From Dysidea avara (Eukaryota; Porifera; Demospongiae; Dictyoceratida; Dysideidae): 64,000 nucleotides of DNA. Below are positions 21,137 through 36,100 of this stretch, piece after piece; position 1 is the first letter of the stretch, and every line of letters begins with the position of its first letter. The DNA is taken from positions 6,659,277 through 6,723,276 of the forward strand of contig NC_089281.1 of NCBI RefSeq assembly GCF_963678975.1. Reading direction: 5' to 3'. Both the position numbers and the translations under genes were made by a program. The notes beneath the pieces are model-generated. The model was not told the origin of the DNA, did not search any database, and saw only the letters and a list, made by a program, of their open reading frames with translations.

Positions 21137-24100
21137 ATGTTTAGAAAGCGCAAACGCTATCGAAAGTGGAGGAACCCCTTGCGACGCAAGGTTAAGAAAC
21201 TTCGAAGTAAGTCAGTTTTATTGCAGACGCCGTACGGTTTAGTTTTATGTTCGTGCAGGTAGCTGCAGCAAATCCTGTCCCAGTACTGACAGGTTAGTTT
21301 TTTTCAACATCAGGAGGTGCCGGGGTGTGCAGTCTGGCGCGACCGGCTTTACGAGTTGGCCATGTCGCAAGACTCGACTGAGGCGGGTCACATGGGTACT
21401 ATAGAAAATCATTGTTTCCCATGCAAATTCTCTTCCGCATGATTTTATTCATTGTGCTGTAAACTGCACGAACATTTTATTCATTATTTATCACACGAAT
21501 GTGTAGCAGTTGTACACAGGCACTATATTTCTAGCAATAACCTTATCAGAGTCATAACCCATGCATGGAGCTTTTATTCTGTATTTCATGTATTAGTAGC
21601 ATAGCTATATTGAACCGCCCGCCCGCCCGCTCGCATGCATGCAGTTTTTAGATCAATGAAATGAGAAACAATGAATTTTCTTGGAGTGGCCTTAAGATTG
21701 CTCCCCGAAGATGTCACACTAAAAGTAAATGAGAGAGAGACAGGTTGTCTTCATGAGTGTGTGAGGCAAGAGTGAGTTACAAGCCAAAGAACGCTGGTGA
21801 AAATAGAAAGCTGTGGTGCATTTGTTATGCTTAGTATAACATTGCTTCGCAGCTGGACCATTTAGGAAACTGCTCCAGCTACCCGTTGGCTTGTACTGCA
21901 AAGTTAAACCAGTCCTCTTTATTCCCATTCTTGAATTGGCTGTTAATATAAATATTCACTCAGTGTAGCGATTTCCCCCAGTGCATGTATAGTAACCTGA
22001 CAATGAACAGACATTATTGGTGTTGGTGTGGTTTAATTGACATCATTAGCTATATTATTTATACTTTGTAAGATTGTATTGTGATTTAGTTGCGGGAATT
22101 TTATAAATACCATTTTACTACTGCAAATTGTTTTTGAGTGTATCCCCATAAGACAGTCTTATTGATTAATTGTGTGCCACATGGCACATGCCTAGAAAAG
22201 TCAGAGTGATATCTGATTTATGATACAGTAATACCCCCATGCAAAAACAGCTTAGCTGTACAACAGACGTATCCATGAAATTAAAAGTAACTGGCAACTA
22301 AAGGAGCTAATATCTGGTGAGGTCAAGAAATGAATGTAATACTAGTAACTATCTATAATTTACAAAAAAATTTATAACATTGGTCTTTTATCCTAATTAA
22401 TTCCCTGTAACTCTGATTGGCTAGTAATTTGGCTGCTTTTTTTCTCCTCTACAATGGCTATCAAGATGCATGATAGTGTGTCGTGCGGCCAAGAAAGCCG
22501 GCGCACCACACCATGAGTCAGGAAGAAAATAGCTTTTTCACGCATGCATATAGCTCCATGGCCCCTTCTCCAAAGCACACCATTTTTGCATTATAGCTGT
22601 CTGCCAGGTAGGGTAGACCACACAGCAAATTTGATAAAATTCGCAACAGCCATTTGCGAGATATGGGTTTCATTTTAATTTCTTCGTTTTTTTCTTCTTG
22701 TGCCATACAGGGGCTTTGATTTATTTTTGTACATTTTGGAAAAATTGCTATAAAACACAAACGTGTAACTCGATTGCCCCGATCTTTGGCACAAACGAAG
22801 AGTGTGTAATGGTGGATTCATGTACCAAGTTAGCTGTGAATCTGAAGAATACCCAAGGAGTTATGGGTGTTTCAAACTTCTGTCACAGCTGTAGGGTAAA
22901 GCGAGCATAGGAATAACTCGAAAATTGGTGTGTAGATAGGCTGACCATCGTAGCAGTGCCTTTTGATAGTTTGAATAGCAATAGAGTTACAGCAACAAAG
23001 TTACAAAGTAAAAATCAAACAAGTGTAAAATCAAGGGATTGAGATACTCTAATAGAATGGTCACCACGGGGTAAAAAGGTGTACAAAAATGTCGGAAAAA
23101 AACCTTACCAGAGTTTGAACCAGGGACCTCCATACCTAACACCTTCATCCTTAACCACTGAACCACTGCTACCTTGGCTGATCACCTCACTTAATTTCTG
23201 CTTTATAAATGAAATTTCTAGTTTAAATCTGCTTATAATCAAATTTCATAGATCTACCAATAGAAGTACTAGATTGTTCTAGAACATTCTATGTATGTTC
23301 TATTAGAAGTCCTCAAAAAATGTGCACTCTATTAGAGTATTACAATAATATTATCAAAATCATGCAAAACAATACATTTATAAGTCTGTCTTCAATAGTC
23401 ATCATTGTGTCTGCATAGAAAAGAAGAAATGTGAGTAAAAACAAACCTCAAGGTCAGTCATGGGCTGGTTTTGGGGCCTTTTAAAGTACAAAAAGAAGTG
23501 AAATCCACACAAAAACAGCCAAGCTGTGAAGAAATGGTGCGGCCTTAAAAAGCTTGGGTGGAAAAGGTTGTGAAATCAAAAGTGGCAGCCAAGAAATGGC
23601 TGTAATGATGTTAATGCTACTAAATTTTAATAATGGCTATGTGCATTGTTAAAATTTATTAGCATTAACATCATTGCAGCCATTTCTTGGCCGCCACCTA
23701 TGATTTCACAACTTTTTTCACCCAGGCTTTTTAAGGCTGCACCATTTTTCACAGCTTGGCTGTTTTTGTGTGGATTGATATAATGGCACCAAATTACTAG
23801 CCAATTAGAGTTAATGGGAATTGATTAGGAATTCACTAATATTACATGAGTCAATGATAAAAGACCAATGTTATATAGATATTTGCAAATTATATATAGG
23901 GTCATTCCATGTCAAATCACCGAGAAATTGTAGGGTCACCTCTTGGATTTTGACAAAACTTGGTGTGTTTGTAGTACCTATGGTGCTTATCACCCATACC
24001 AATTTTTAGCCTCATACACCACATAGTTTCTGATTTATGACCACAAATATTTTGAATATTTCATGAAAAATTGGTCCGTCTTGGGTTACAAAATCAACTG

Positions 24101-27100
24101 TAGCTCACCACTGTGTAAATATTTTTAAATAACATTTTCAGCCATTAAAAACTGTTAATTGATCTTTCAAGTAATCCATAAACTATGGGATATCAATTTA
24201 ATTAAGGTTCAAAAAGGCTCCATTAAAAACTTTAATCCTTAATATTTCAAAAAGTGCTGCTTCAAATTCTTTGAATTTTTTAGTAAATCATAGTTGAATT
24301 TACTGTATGGGTGTAATTCCATATTAGTTCACTAAAGTTTTGCACATGACCCCCTCAGAATTGGATGAAATTGGAGTGTGAGAATTGGATGAAATATGTG
24401 TCCCTTCACCCATTGTTTGTATGGCTTCCCTGAAATGGCTTTACATTCAAAGCTTCACAACTTAGGTGTTTTAAAAATGAATTGCACCACTTTAAAGCTC
24501 AAAGAAAAAGCTTTTGTTTGGTATACTTAACAGCTTAATATGATGAAGTTGGTAATAACCATGTCTTCTAATCTTTTGTTTTGACCTTTGCTCTACCAAA
24601 AAGTGCTGATTAGAAATTTTTTGTGGGTACTTGTCAGACATTCACCTATTAGTTGCAAAAGTTTCAGCGTGGGGTCTCTATGGGATTATGAGATAGGTAG
24701 CTAGTGGTGTTTGCGGTATTATAATAGATATCCCATGCAGTATTGCACACCTTGAAGCCCATTCTGCTGATTTAGGTTTGCAGACACACAAGACTCTTTG
24801 ATTCAATTGCAAGTTAAATGTATGCATATATAAACAAAGGCATGCCGGTAATACAAGTTTGTTACTGTGGTGATACAGTGTGATGCTGTTTGGAAGCATA
24901 AGTCATTTCTTTTTTGTCAGAGTACACACAACCACTTCTTGTCCTTGGGTCTACAAGAGTTAGAATGTCATCCATTGGTATAGTGTGGATATTCTGGGGC
25001 TCTGGGTACTTGAACGAGTTTGATGGGCTGTGTGGATGCAAAAATGTCAGCTTCAATTCCTTAGTGTCACTGAACACTTCAAGCACATACACTAACCACT
25101 GATTCTCCTCTCCTGATAAGGCCATGCCAACTTTGTCTTACACAATGAAGGTATCCAAGTACAGTACAACCTGTATTAATGACCACCTGTATTGAAAGAC
25201 CACCACAATTTATTTAGTTGTATAGTTTTCAAATGCAGCCAGCTTATATAGCTTGCAAAGGCAGTACAATGACCAGCTAATGACACCACGTCAGTTGTTC
25301 AATTGAGCATGTAGCAACATACTTGCTGCTTACTTTGGGTATTGTAACAATGAAGATTATTCGAGACAACAGGGATGTTGCTTTTAACTCTCACGTACAA
25401 TCCAAGGTATGAGAAAACTGCACTCTTTTGTGACAATCTCAGATAGCAGAGTCAAAATAAAATTTCACTCATAATATGATGTTTTCAGGAAAGAGAGAGT
25501 TGCTCTAGCAAAGAATGAAGTTCACCAGAATCGATTGCTGGATTTGTCACTTGATTACATTAAGAGTGGTATGTAGTGGAATTTTGTAGTCTATCATTGC
25601 TACATGGGAGTGTATACCTCTAATAACCAACATATTTAATTATATCTCTTGAACCCATTGTGGCCCCACCACAAAAATTTTACCAACAATAGACCATAAC
25701 CTAATTATGAATTAATTAAAAATTCAAAGAATTTGAAGCAGCACTTTTTGAAATATTAAGGATTAAAGTTTTTAATGGAGCCTTTTTGAACCTTAATTAA
25801 ATTGATATCCCATAGTTTATGGATTACTTGAAAGATCAATTAACAGTTTTTAATGGCTGAAAATTTTATTTAAAAATATTTACACAGTGGTGAGCTACAG
25901 TTGATTTTGTAACTCAAGACAGACTAATTTTCATGAAATATTCAAAATATTTGTGGTCATAAATCAGAAACTATGTGGTGTATGAGGCTAAAAATTGGTA
26001 CGGGTGATGAGCACCATAGGTACTACAAACACACCAAGTTTCATCAAAATCCGAGCGATGACCCTACAATTTCTCGGTGATTTGACATGGAATGACCCTA
26101 TAGTTAGTTGCCAGTATTAAGCATTCATTTCTTGGCCCTACCAAATATTAGCTCCTTTAGTCACCAGTTACTTTTCGTTTGGTGGAGTCTGTAGACACAT
26201 CTTTTTGTACAGCCAAGCTGTTTTTGCATGGGAGTACACAAATCAGATATATCACTCTGACTTTTCTAGGCATGTGGAGCACAATTAATCAATAAGACCG
26301 TCCTATGGGATGCACTGTAATTTAGACATTTAAAGTAAAATAGTCTTTATAAAGAGGTGGTCTTTGTTAGGAGATGGTCTTATCAAGAGTACATAATAAT
26401 AGAGTAGGGAGGAGAGTGTCTAACTTCAGTGGATTTGCCAAACTCACAGCGCTCAGACCTTGCGCAATCAACTATAGCCACCAAAGGTGACAAATGGCTT
26501 TTCTCTATGAAGGAGGTTGTAATACTTCTACTGCTTCAATTAGGAAATATCAACAGTCTTCTGTTCACTTAAAGGTATTGATTTATTACTAGAAGTTTTA
26601 TGGATTGAAGTAGGAGGGTTTGAGCGCAGTGTGTTTGTATTGAGAGTTAGACACTCTCCTCCCTCTTCTATTATTATGTACTCTTGGTCTTATAAAGAGA
26701 CGACCGCTAGGTGAAAGTATCTATTTACCATTCCATTCCAGTCCACCATTCCATTCCACTGAATCCAAATGCCCTTTAGCTGCTATACGTGTTGAGTTTT
26801 CAAGAGCGGATTTATGGGGGGTGTTCTTGGGGGACTGAAACACCCCCTCCAAAATTAAATTTTCCATGTGGAAGCTAGGAAGCTGTAGTGCTATTGCATC
26901 TTATGCATTCATGGGCGATGAAAAGATGGAAAGAGCAAGAGGAATAACTAATCTCATCCAAGGTTCAAAATTTTACTTTAAGGCTGGTTTCCATATAGCC
27001 GCAAACTGCCTGAGTCAGAGTCTGTACAGTAGCCTGTGACTTGCTGCGGTTGGCCAGCGACCATAGCTGAGATGGATTAACAGTTCACTATACATCTGTA

Positions 27101-30100
27101 TTTTATAAGTTTAGCAAACCCTGGAAACGACCCTGGAAGCAAAGGTACACCTTAATTTGTTACAACACAGCATGTTACAGGTGTTTTAGTGAGACTCTAC
27201 GAAGTGTGGCATACTCATAGGCATCATGCTTGGCTTCTTCATGTTGAACATTGCCAGCATTATCCTGCGGTGTTTGTTTCCATTAACAAGTCATCCTGCC
27301 TGCGATGCCGGAAGAGCCGAGAAGGTATGTTTCCATATTGTTTGTCAAGACCCCAGTAATAATCGCAGGCAATGTACAGGCAGTTTGCAGCTATATGGAA
27401 ACCAGCCTTTAGGAGTAAGATTTATATCTTAAACCTGCTAAAATCAAAATACTCTAATAGAACAGTCAACTACCCTAAGAGAACATCCATAATTAAAGCT
27501 GTTCTATAAGACCAGTGGGTAAGCTGAAAATAAACCTTCTTGACCTGTGTACTGCTATTACCATTGTGTCATCCATGCTGCCATGCCAATTAGTTAACTG
27601 TATACTGAATCATATAACATTGATTCAATAATTTTTCTTGAATATCTATTCTGAAAACAACATCTGTTTAATATAGAGTGGGTATTTTCAGTTGTGTAAA
27701 CTTGATGTTTGGATTGTAATGCTTTCTCTTGCAAATAAAACAGTAATTACAGTAAAATTCTTGGCATCTGTAAAAAGTTAACAGGGCTGCAATGTCTGAG
27801 AGTTGCACACACCCTTGTAGTTCCATGCTATACATTTATCTAAATCAGTTTATTTAAAATATAGTTGTATATAGCATGCGACCACTGTATACAGCTATCT
27901 CTTCTATACCTGTATAAATACATATATACGTAGTTCTTTATCAACATTAGCAATGAAAGTACTGTACATCCCCTTTTAAATCTGCTATAACTGCAGTATG
28001 AATCAGATATATGTTCTAGCTTCCCTGGTGAAAATACAATGAAAACTCAGTTGCAACATACAGTATATTCAGTGGATGCATGCAGTTTGCATTACTTTAG
28101 TGTTATTAGTATCAATTTAAGCTAAAATATCATACAGCTTCATGGACTTTACACTCCCATGCAAACCCTTTTAAAATCAACTTATTATATTATCAGTGTG
28201 CCCAGGAGCTAATAAAGGGGTTAGTTGTGGCCATGTAAAACATAATAGTTGTATATATTTAAATAACTTTTTGGACTATATATAGTTGTAAACTGTGGTG
28301 ATGGGGGCATGCATATAGATTGAAATAGCAATTTGGACCACAGAACAGTGGCTATAAAGTCCAGCGAAAATTTATGTACATGTGCATTTTAATATCTAAA
28401 TGTGATAAAAATCCAATCCTGTGTTTTGAAAATTTCTTTTATTTATTTGGCCTTACAATTCAGCCTATAATCATACTCTATTTATTTATTAAGGCTTTAC
28501 AGCACAAATGCTGCATGAAGGTCTGTAGGACACCTGGTCCTACAGCCTGTCTATTCTGTTTGACAGTCCACTACTATACATTACCAATAACATGCACAGT
28601 ACAGTGCAGTTCAGTTTGATAATTAAAATTGTTTTCAACTGATTTAACTCCATCTTGTTCCCACTATATAGTTGTTTTGAATTTCTTCTAGAATGACATC
28701 TCAACCTTTTTCACAGTCTTTCATTCAGATCAGTGCAACATTTTTCAGATTCAATCTTGTGATAGCTATTTTACTAAATTTCCTGGGGGAGCATGCCCCC
28801 CAGAAGGAGCATTCTACGTATCCATGAGTGTACACGTACATGCTGGTGAGTCAACCTGCCCCCTCCACTGATACTTACCACACAAGCCCTCTTATCATTG
28901 ACTGTTTGGACATTTACAATATAGTATGAGCCATATACTTCAAAACACAATGCATTTTGGTATTGATCATGTGCACCATTTCTCTCCCTTTCTGTTTCTG
29001 TTCTTTAAGATTACAGTGTAAGCTACTGGCTGAGCATGCCCTTTATATGACAGCTACTAATTCAACTGTTATAGGAATGATGAATGTCACATTAAGGATT
29101 GTGAGCCACTTAAACTAACTGACATCATTTTTCAGTCCAAATTATTACCAAATTCAATCTCAGTAAACTAAATTTGCAAAATTTACTGTGGGGGGGCGTG
29201 CCCCTAGATAGAGCATGCTCCACATACTGAGTGTGCTGTGTACATTGTGGAGCTAGCTGTATTAACCAATCAGATAGTTGTCACTTTTCTTACCCACCCA
29301 TTATAAATGCCCGTTAACGCTCTCCTTCTGAAATCCTAGATCTGCCCCTGTATAGGTATTTAGCGTGTGTGCTCGAGAACTAGCCAGCTAGAAGATACGA
29401 TAATCGGAGACGAGGATTAGACTATTATGAACAATCAGCCATATACTGAAGATTCTCAACACACCAAAGTTAATAACATTATGGCAACTCATGGGACTCT
29501 GACCAAGTTTTATAATTGTGTGAGAGCTAGGGACCCGCCGATTATGCTCATTATTTTACCTATTATGCTATGCTGCACTGCTCAAAAATTTACCTATTAT
29601 GCTTAAATTAATGCTCAATATTTACCTATTATGCTCAAATTATGCTCAATATTTTTACCTCAGTTCCCATGTTTTTCTAATAACTTTGCATTTTATGGAA
29701 AAGCAGTAAGTGGTTGAAGCACAGACTGTAAATCCTTGCTTGTCAAAATACATGTCACAGAAAAGATCGATATACTCTAATAGAACAGTCAGCTACCTGA
29801 TAATTTTATTAGAGTTACTGACTGTTCTATTAGAGTATATCGATCTTTTTGTTGGTTATGCATTTTGATAAGCAAGGATTTATAGCATTGCACAAGTGTT
29901 CTGCCTATTATGCTAGCATTATGCTCAATGCTTTCAGGCACCTATTATGCTCATTATTATGCCAGCATAATCGCCGGGTCCCTAGTGAGAGCAGAGAGAG
30001 AAGCTGTTGCTAACTTCACTATGGGCCATTGCAAATACCATATAGCCTATAAATATTTTGAGAGGGAAAATTTTCACTGATTTTGTGGTTTTGGGGGTTA

Positions 30101-33100
30101 CCAGCCAAAAATTTATCCTTGAAATATTTGGACCTCCATATAATACATTTTGGGAGTGTTTGCAAATCCGCAAAAAAAATTAAATTAGGTAACCTTGCCC
30201 TTCGGCTATATGGTATTGTGATTATATGAAGCACCCTCAACATGATGCTCAGAGACATACAGGTTGGTATGTGGAATCAACCACCTTGCCGAAAAGAATT
30301 TGACTTTTGACAAAGCTCTTGAAATATCTCTGAAGCCACTGATAAGGACATGAAACAAATACAGAAGCCTCCAATCAATGGAATAGGAAAGGGTCACAAA
30401 CCCCTCAGAAAGGATGTACAACCTTGCAGCCCATGTCATCTTACCACTTACCACAGGTGCCTAGAAGAACTGCTCCACAAAGTTACCCATTTAAGCAAGA
30501 CACAAATGCAAGAAAGTAGAACACATTGCCAAATCCTGTAAGACGAAACCACGTCAAGAGAAATTACACATTCAGACAGGCCAAGGCTACACATTATGTT
30601 GCATGATGTTATGCAGGAGACCTGGGCAAGACAGATTTCTATGACTTGTTCATGCTGTCAAGCAGTGGTCAAGAACTTATCCTGATAATAGTGACACTAA
30701 ACTAGACACCAGTCCAGATAGAGCTAGACACAGGAGCCTCTTTGTCCCTGCTGAATAAGCAAACATTCGATGTCATTGCCAACAAGACCACACAACCTTG
30801 AAAACAACAGATGTCCAGTGAAGACATACACAGGTGAAACTGTTGAGGTCCAGGGAGCTGTTGAACTCACAGTCACTTATAGTGAGCAAACAAAACAATT
30901 AGTGGTACATTTTAGTGCTGGGAATGGTCCTAACCTTATGGGTAGAGACTGGTGCATGTGTAGTTAAAGTCACTATTGGGGAAATCTACAAACAGGCCCA
31001 GTGTCTTACAGTATCATTTTGTCTGATGGAAATATAATCCACAAGCTGTGAAAAAATGGTGCAGCCTTTAAAAGCCTGGGTGAAAAAGTTGTGAAATCAA
31101 AGGTGACAGCCAAGGTGCAATGATGTTCATACTGATAAGATTTCACTTCTTTTTTTTTTGTACTTTATAAGGCCCCAAAACCAGCCTATGGTTGACTTTG
31201 AGGTTTGTTTTCACACACATTTCTTCTTTCCTATACAGATACAATAATGATTATTGAAGACAGACTTATAAATGTATTGTATTGCATGATTTACTTCAAT
31301 ATTTGGTAATGTTATTGTAATACTCTAACAGAGTGCACATTTTTGAGGACTTCTACATAGAATGTTCTAGAACAATCTAGTACTACTATTGGTAGATCTA
31401 CGAAATTACAAAAGTTTATAATTTAAACTATAGAATTTTCATTTATAAAACAGAAATTATAAGTGAGATGATCAGCCAAGATAGCAGTGGTTAAGGATGC
31501 GGGTGTTAGGTATGGAGGTCCTTGGCTTGAACTCTGGTAAGGTTTTTTCAACATAATTATTTTGTGCACCTTTTTACCCCGCGGTGAATGCTCTATTAGA
31601 GTATCTTGATCCTGCGGTTTTACACTTGTTTGATTTTTGCTTTATAACTTGGAGGCTGTAACTTTATTACTATTCAAACTATCAAAAGGCACTGCTACGA
31701 TGATCAGCCTATCTACACACCAATTTTCATGTTATTCCTATACTGCATGGGTTTACCCTGTAGCCTTGACAGAACTTTGCTCTTTTTACGTCAATAAATG
31801 CTCATAACTCCTTGATTATTCATCGTATTCACAGCAAACGTAGTACGTAACTTCACCTTTATACACTCTTCATTTGTGCCAAAGATTGAGGTAATTAAAT
31901 TACACATTAAAATTTTATAGCAATTTTGCAAAGTGTGCAAAAAGAAATCAAAACCACTGTAAGGCATAAGAAAAAAAAAACCAAGAAATTAAAACGAAAT
32001 TTTGAACAACCATATCTCGCAAATGGCTGTTGCAACTTTAATCAAATTTGCTGTGTGGCCTACCCTACCTGGCAGACAGCAAAAAGTGTGCTTTGGAGAA
32101 CAAGGGCAGATTTAGGAGGGGGAGGATTGGGGTGTACTATGTGCAAGATAGGAAACTTCTAGAAGTTGCAGTACAGATGCAATTGCATCTTATACGTATG
32201 CATGGGCAATGAAAAGATGGAAAGAGAAGGGAGAATGGCTAATTTTTTCTTAGAATTACTAAGAGGGGTTCAAATTATACTTTTGGTGTAAGACTAAACC
32301 TAAAAGTCAGTAAGTCAAGTCACTAGGTCTAAGTCCTTGAAATTAGGTTAGGTAATCCTAAGGCTGCAGCACATGTTGCTGTCAGACCTTCAGTGTTGGT
32401 TACTGTAAAGCACTTATAATAATAAATAAATAAATAAAAGCTGCTTAAAAGAAATACTCTAATAGAATAGTCAACTATATACTCTAATAGAACGTCCATC
32501 ATGAAACTGCAATGTTTTTCAAGAAGTTACCAGTATGTCTACTTGACCTGTGCACTGTTATCTTGCCATTGCTCCAAACATCCTGCCATATACTAATCAC
32601 TTTATCTGTCAAGCAGTTTAATAATATACAGTGGGAATTTTCCGTTGTTGCTACAAACTTGATGCTTGGGTTGACATGCTTAAGTAAAACAGTGAATTTC
32701 TTAGCATCTGAGAACTGTTTGTTTTTGCTTCAGTACCAAAATCCCATGCTGCATTTATCTGAATCTTCCTATTTTAGCATCAATTGAAGCTAATGTCATA
32801 CAGTGTGTACTCCCAAACCCCTTGAAGCTCAAATTTATAAGCTCAAATGATACTGCAGCAGTTACGCTGTCAGTGTGCCCAGGTTATAGTTGCAGCCAAA
32901 ACTAGTTGTGATTTGGACTCTGGTTGTAAAATATTGTGATTGGGCCATAATTGTAAAAATTCAGATTGAAATAGTAACAGACCAGTCTGTGGCTATAATA
33001 CAAAGTTGAAGTTATTTTTGTGTGCATTTTAAATCTCTATACATGTGACTAGATCCAATCCTGTGTATTGTCTTTGACAGTCCACTATTATGTACTGCCT

Positions 33101-36100
33101 TATATTCCAATAACATTTAAAGTGTAGTTCTGTTTCTCAATTGCTTACAACTGAACTCATCCATCTTGTACCCACAATCTTTCAGTACAATAGAGTATTT
33201 GGTTAAAAATAGCTTACAGATTCAATCTTATGATGGCTATATTCCAAAAATTTCCAGAGGGAGCATCACCCCAGACCCCCCCAGCTGTAAAGTTCTACGT
33301 GTGTGTACTCTACACACTGGTGAATCTTTACTTGCCCTCTCAAGCCCTTTCTTCATTGTTACTGTTTGGACATTGTAGTTTGAGCCATGAGACTGTAAAG
33401 CACACTAGCTATACATTAAGTCACTAAATTTAGCGATCTTGTATATTGATGAATTTAGCTACACAAAATTTAGCAATTTTATTAATTTATTAATTCATGA
33501 ATTGATATAATCAATTAGGAAAAAACCAAAACTCTAAAATTGCTAAATTTAATGTACCGCTAAATTAAGGTATGCATATTTCAAACACAAAATTAATGGC
33601 AAGTATTGATCTTGTATAGCTGATATTCATATCTTTCCCCTTCCTGTTCTTTATGTAAAGAATAGATTTTTAGTTACTGGCTGTGCCCTTTATATGACAG
33701 CTAGTATTACAATTGTTTGGGAATAATGGTGTCATTTCATCATTATCACACTTAGGTGACTCACAATGCTTTACAAGTATTGTGAGTCACTTAAACAAAG
33801 TGGCTTCATTTTTCAGTCAATAATATTGCCAAATTTAATATTGAATAGGCTAAATTTGCAAAACTTTTCTGTGGGGGCATGCCACCAGACCCCTCTAGAT
33901 AGAGCACGTTCCGCATGCTGAGTATGCTTCACACACTATACTACTGTAGCTAGTTGTATCAACCAGTTGTCGTTTTTCTTAGCCAATTTGCTGTTACACA
34001 TTTTAATTGACGTAAAAGTTATCCCTCTATGGGCTAAAATCACCTTTCAACTGTGCATGGTGGGGATTAGACAAACCCTATGCCCCAGTACTGGGGCTTT
34101 AGCTCTTGCAAACTGTCAAATACCCCATACATATGGGGTGGTATGGGGCTTAATGTTGATAGATGCATAACTTTCACCATGAACCGGTATTTAATAATTT
34201 GGCTACATAACCTCAAATACCAACTCTTGCTCGGTTCTACTGCACTAATAAACAACTTCTATAGCCTTATATGTAGGTGTGGCGTGTAATATAAATTATG
34301 ACATACAGTTTTGGTGTTATATAATTACTGGCAAATTGTGTTTGTTGTACAGGCACAATGGCTACAAAACAATTTCTGTGAACACAACAATGAATTACTA
34401 ACCTTTTCAACCACACAAGGGAACATAACTCGTCTGTAAATGGTTTTGTCTATTCATCACCAGCATAGCACACCTTGTCCACCCGTTTTGTATACACGTT
34501 AATTATGTGACGTCATCAGTTTCCAATCCCTTCTCTATAATATCTATGTTAAAACATTGAAACTCGCGTAACGGAAATTCTCCGTTATATCTCTAGGATA
34601 TGTCCATTTATCATAACTGAACGTAACCAGAATGTACTAGCTGCTGACCCATAATTGAAAATTTTAGGTATGCATATATAATACATCCAGTGGCTGCACT
34701 CGTATTGGCTTGGGTGATTGATTGTCCTGTACAGGCTATCAGCCTAATAAGTGTTACATATTAGCTGTAACACGGGAATTCGGGCTTTGCCTGATATGTA
34801 TGCCCTCTGCCCTCGGGCCTGCACCCCTTGGGCAGTCGGGCATACATATCAAGCAAAGCCCTCATGCCCATGTTACAACTATTACATGTATATGTATATA
34901 TAATATACAACCAAATGAGTAAGTAGCTAATGAACATTAGCTATACTGATTTTTTGTTGATTTAGCACTACAACTGAAGTAAGTTTCTCACAAGGGTCCT
35001 TACCTGTCAGTAGTGATAACTCCCCTGTATCTGTCAGTAGTGATAACTCCCCTGTAATCTGTCTAACAAGAACAACATCAAGTGATTCTATTATTGACCT
35101 CACTACTACATCCACAAGCCACAACTCTCCTTCTGTCAACCTAACATCAAGTAAACATCCAATTTATCTCACCATTTCTCCTACTACAATATTTGATACA
35201 ACCTTGGACTCAACTGACAGTGATAATACTCTGGCATCTGTGGATCTTCCTGTGATACCATGCAACAAGAACAAGTAAGATATGCAAGCTTAGAATCTTC
35301 TTATTTGAGGCCTTGTGTCTTTATTGCAGATGTATTCAGTTCTCTTAGGGCCAGCTACAGGTTTTTGGGGCTATGGATGAGTGTCTTATGATAACCATGA
35401 TCTCCCGCATGTTATTTTAATAATGTTTATGTATTGCTCTAGTTATATATACATGCACACCTAGTATAATCACCTACAATTACTTCCTTGTAGAGATCTT
35501 ATTAAGCAAAGTGCTAGTCATCACTATGCAAAGGAGCGTGATGATCTTGTTGGGGCAAGTTTGGAAAGTTACAGTAGCACCAATCTAAAAAAAGAAAAAC
35601 CAGATGTCACAAACACTAAAAACGATGATGAGCTGCTATCTGGGACACCACTTCTGTTCTTCTATGGCTGCAAATCAACTGGTGCTAATGTACATGAAGA
35701 TCGTATTGTTGAGATTGCAGCTGAAGTTATAGAACCAGAGAAGGTGGTTACCACCACAAAATTGTTCTCTGAATTGTGTTGCACCTCCCGTCCTATCTGT
35801 AGAATAGGTATACACTCAATGAATGTAATAGCATTAAGCTAGCATAACTATGTCATCGCTTCATATAGGTTGTGATGTTATGGGAACAATAAAGCAAGAA
35901 TTTTCAGATGTCTTTCCAGACTTTTTGTCTTGGATAAAAAAATGTGTCACAGAAGCTGAAGAGGCAGCTGAAAAGATTTTTTATCCAGGTATGATTGTGT
36001 GTGACCTAGTAACAGTACAGGTACTTGGTTTCTTGTAGTATTGGTGACTCACAATGGGTTTGCTTTTGACTTTCAAATCCTTGCTGCAGAGGTTGAACGT

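Larger units (their letters stand above)
22136..26322. mobile_element. Long-inverted-repeat element, split by a later insertion
   Basis: About 300 bp at 22136-22440 matches, in inverted orientation, 23786-23893 plus 26104-26322. Both ends carry a form of AGTGNATCCC(C)ATA. The second arm is interrupted exactly at the 2.2 kb element listed next; without it the element is about 2 kb. The interior contains a segment (22560-23500) with an inverted partner at 31150-32095, and a 275-bp palindrome. No transposase is visible. Confidence 0.7.

Noticed and set aside
23103..23174. Functional tRNA gene
   Set aside because: Acceptor and anticodon stems do not pair; only the promoter boxes are kept.
25163..26720. 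Another Tigger-like element (TACAGTACAACCTGTATTAATGACC and GGTCTTATAAAGAGACGACC)
   Set aside because: The strings look like decayed ends of one family but could not be paired with a TA duplication or a consistent boundary.
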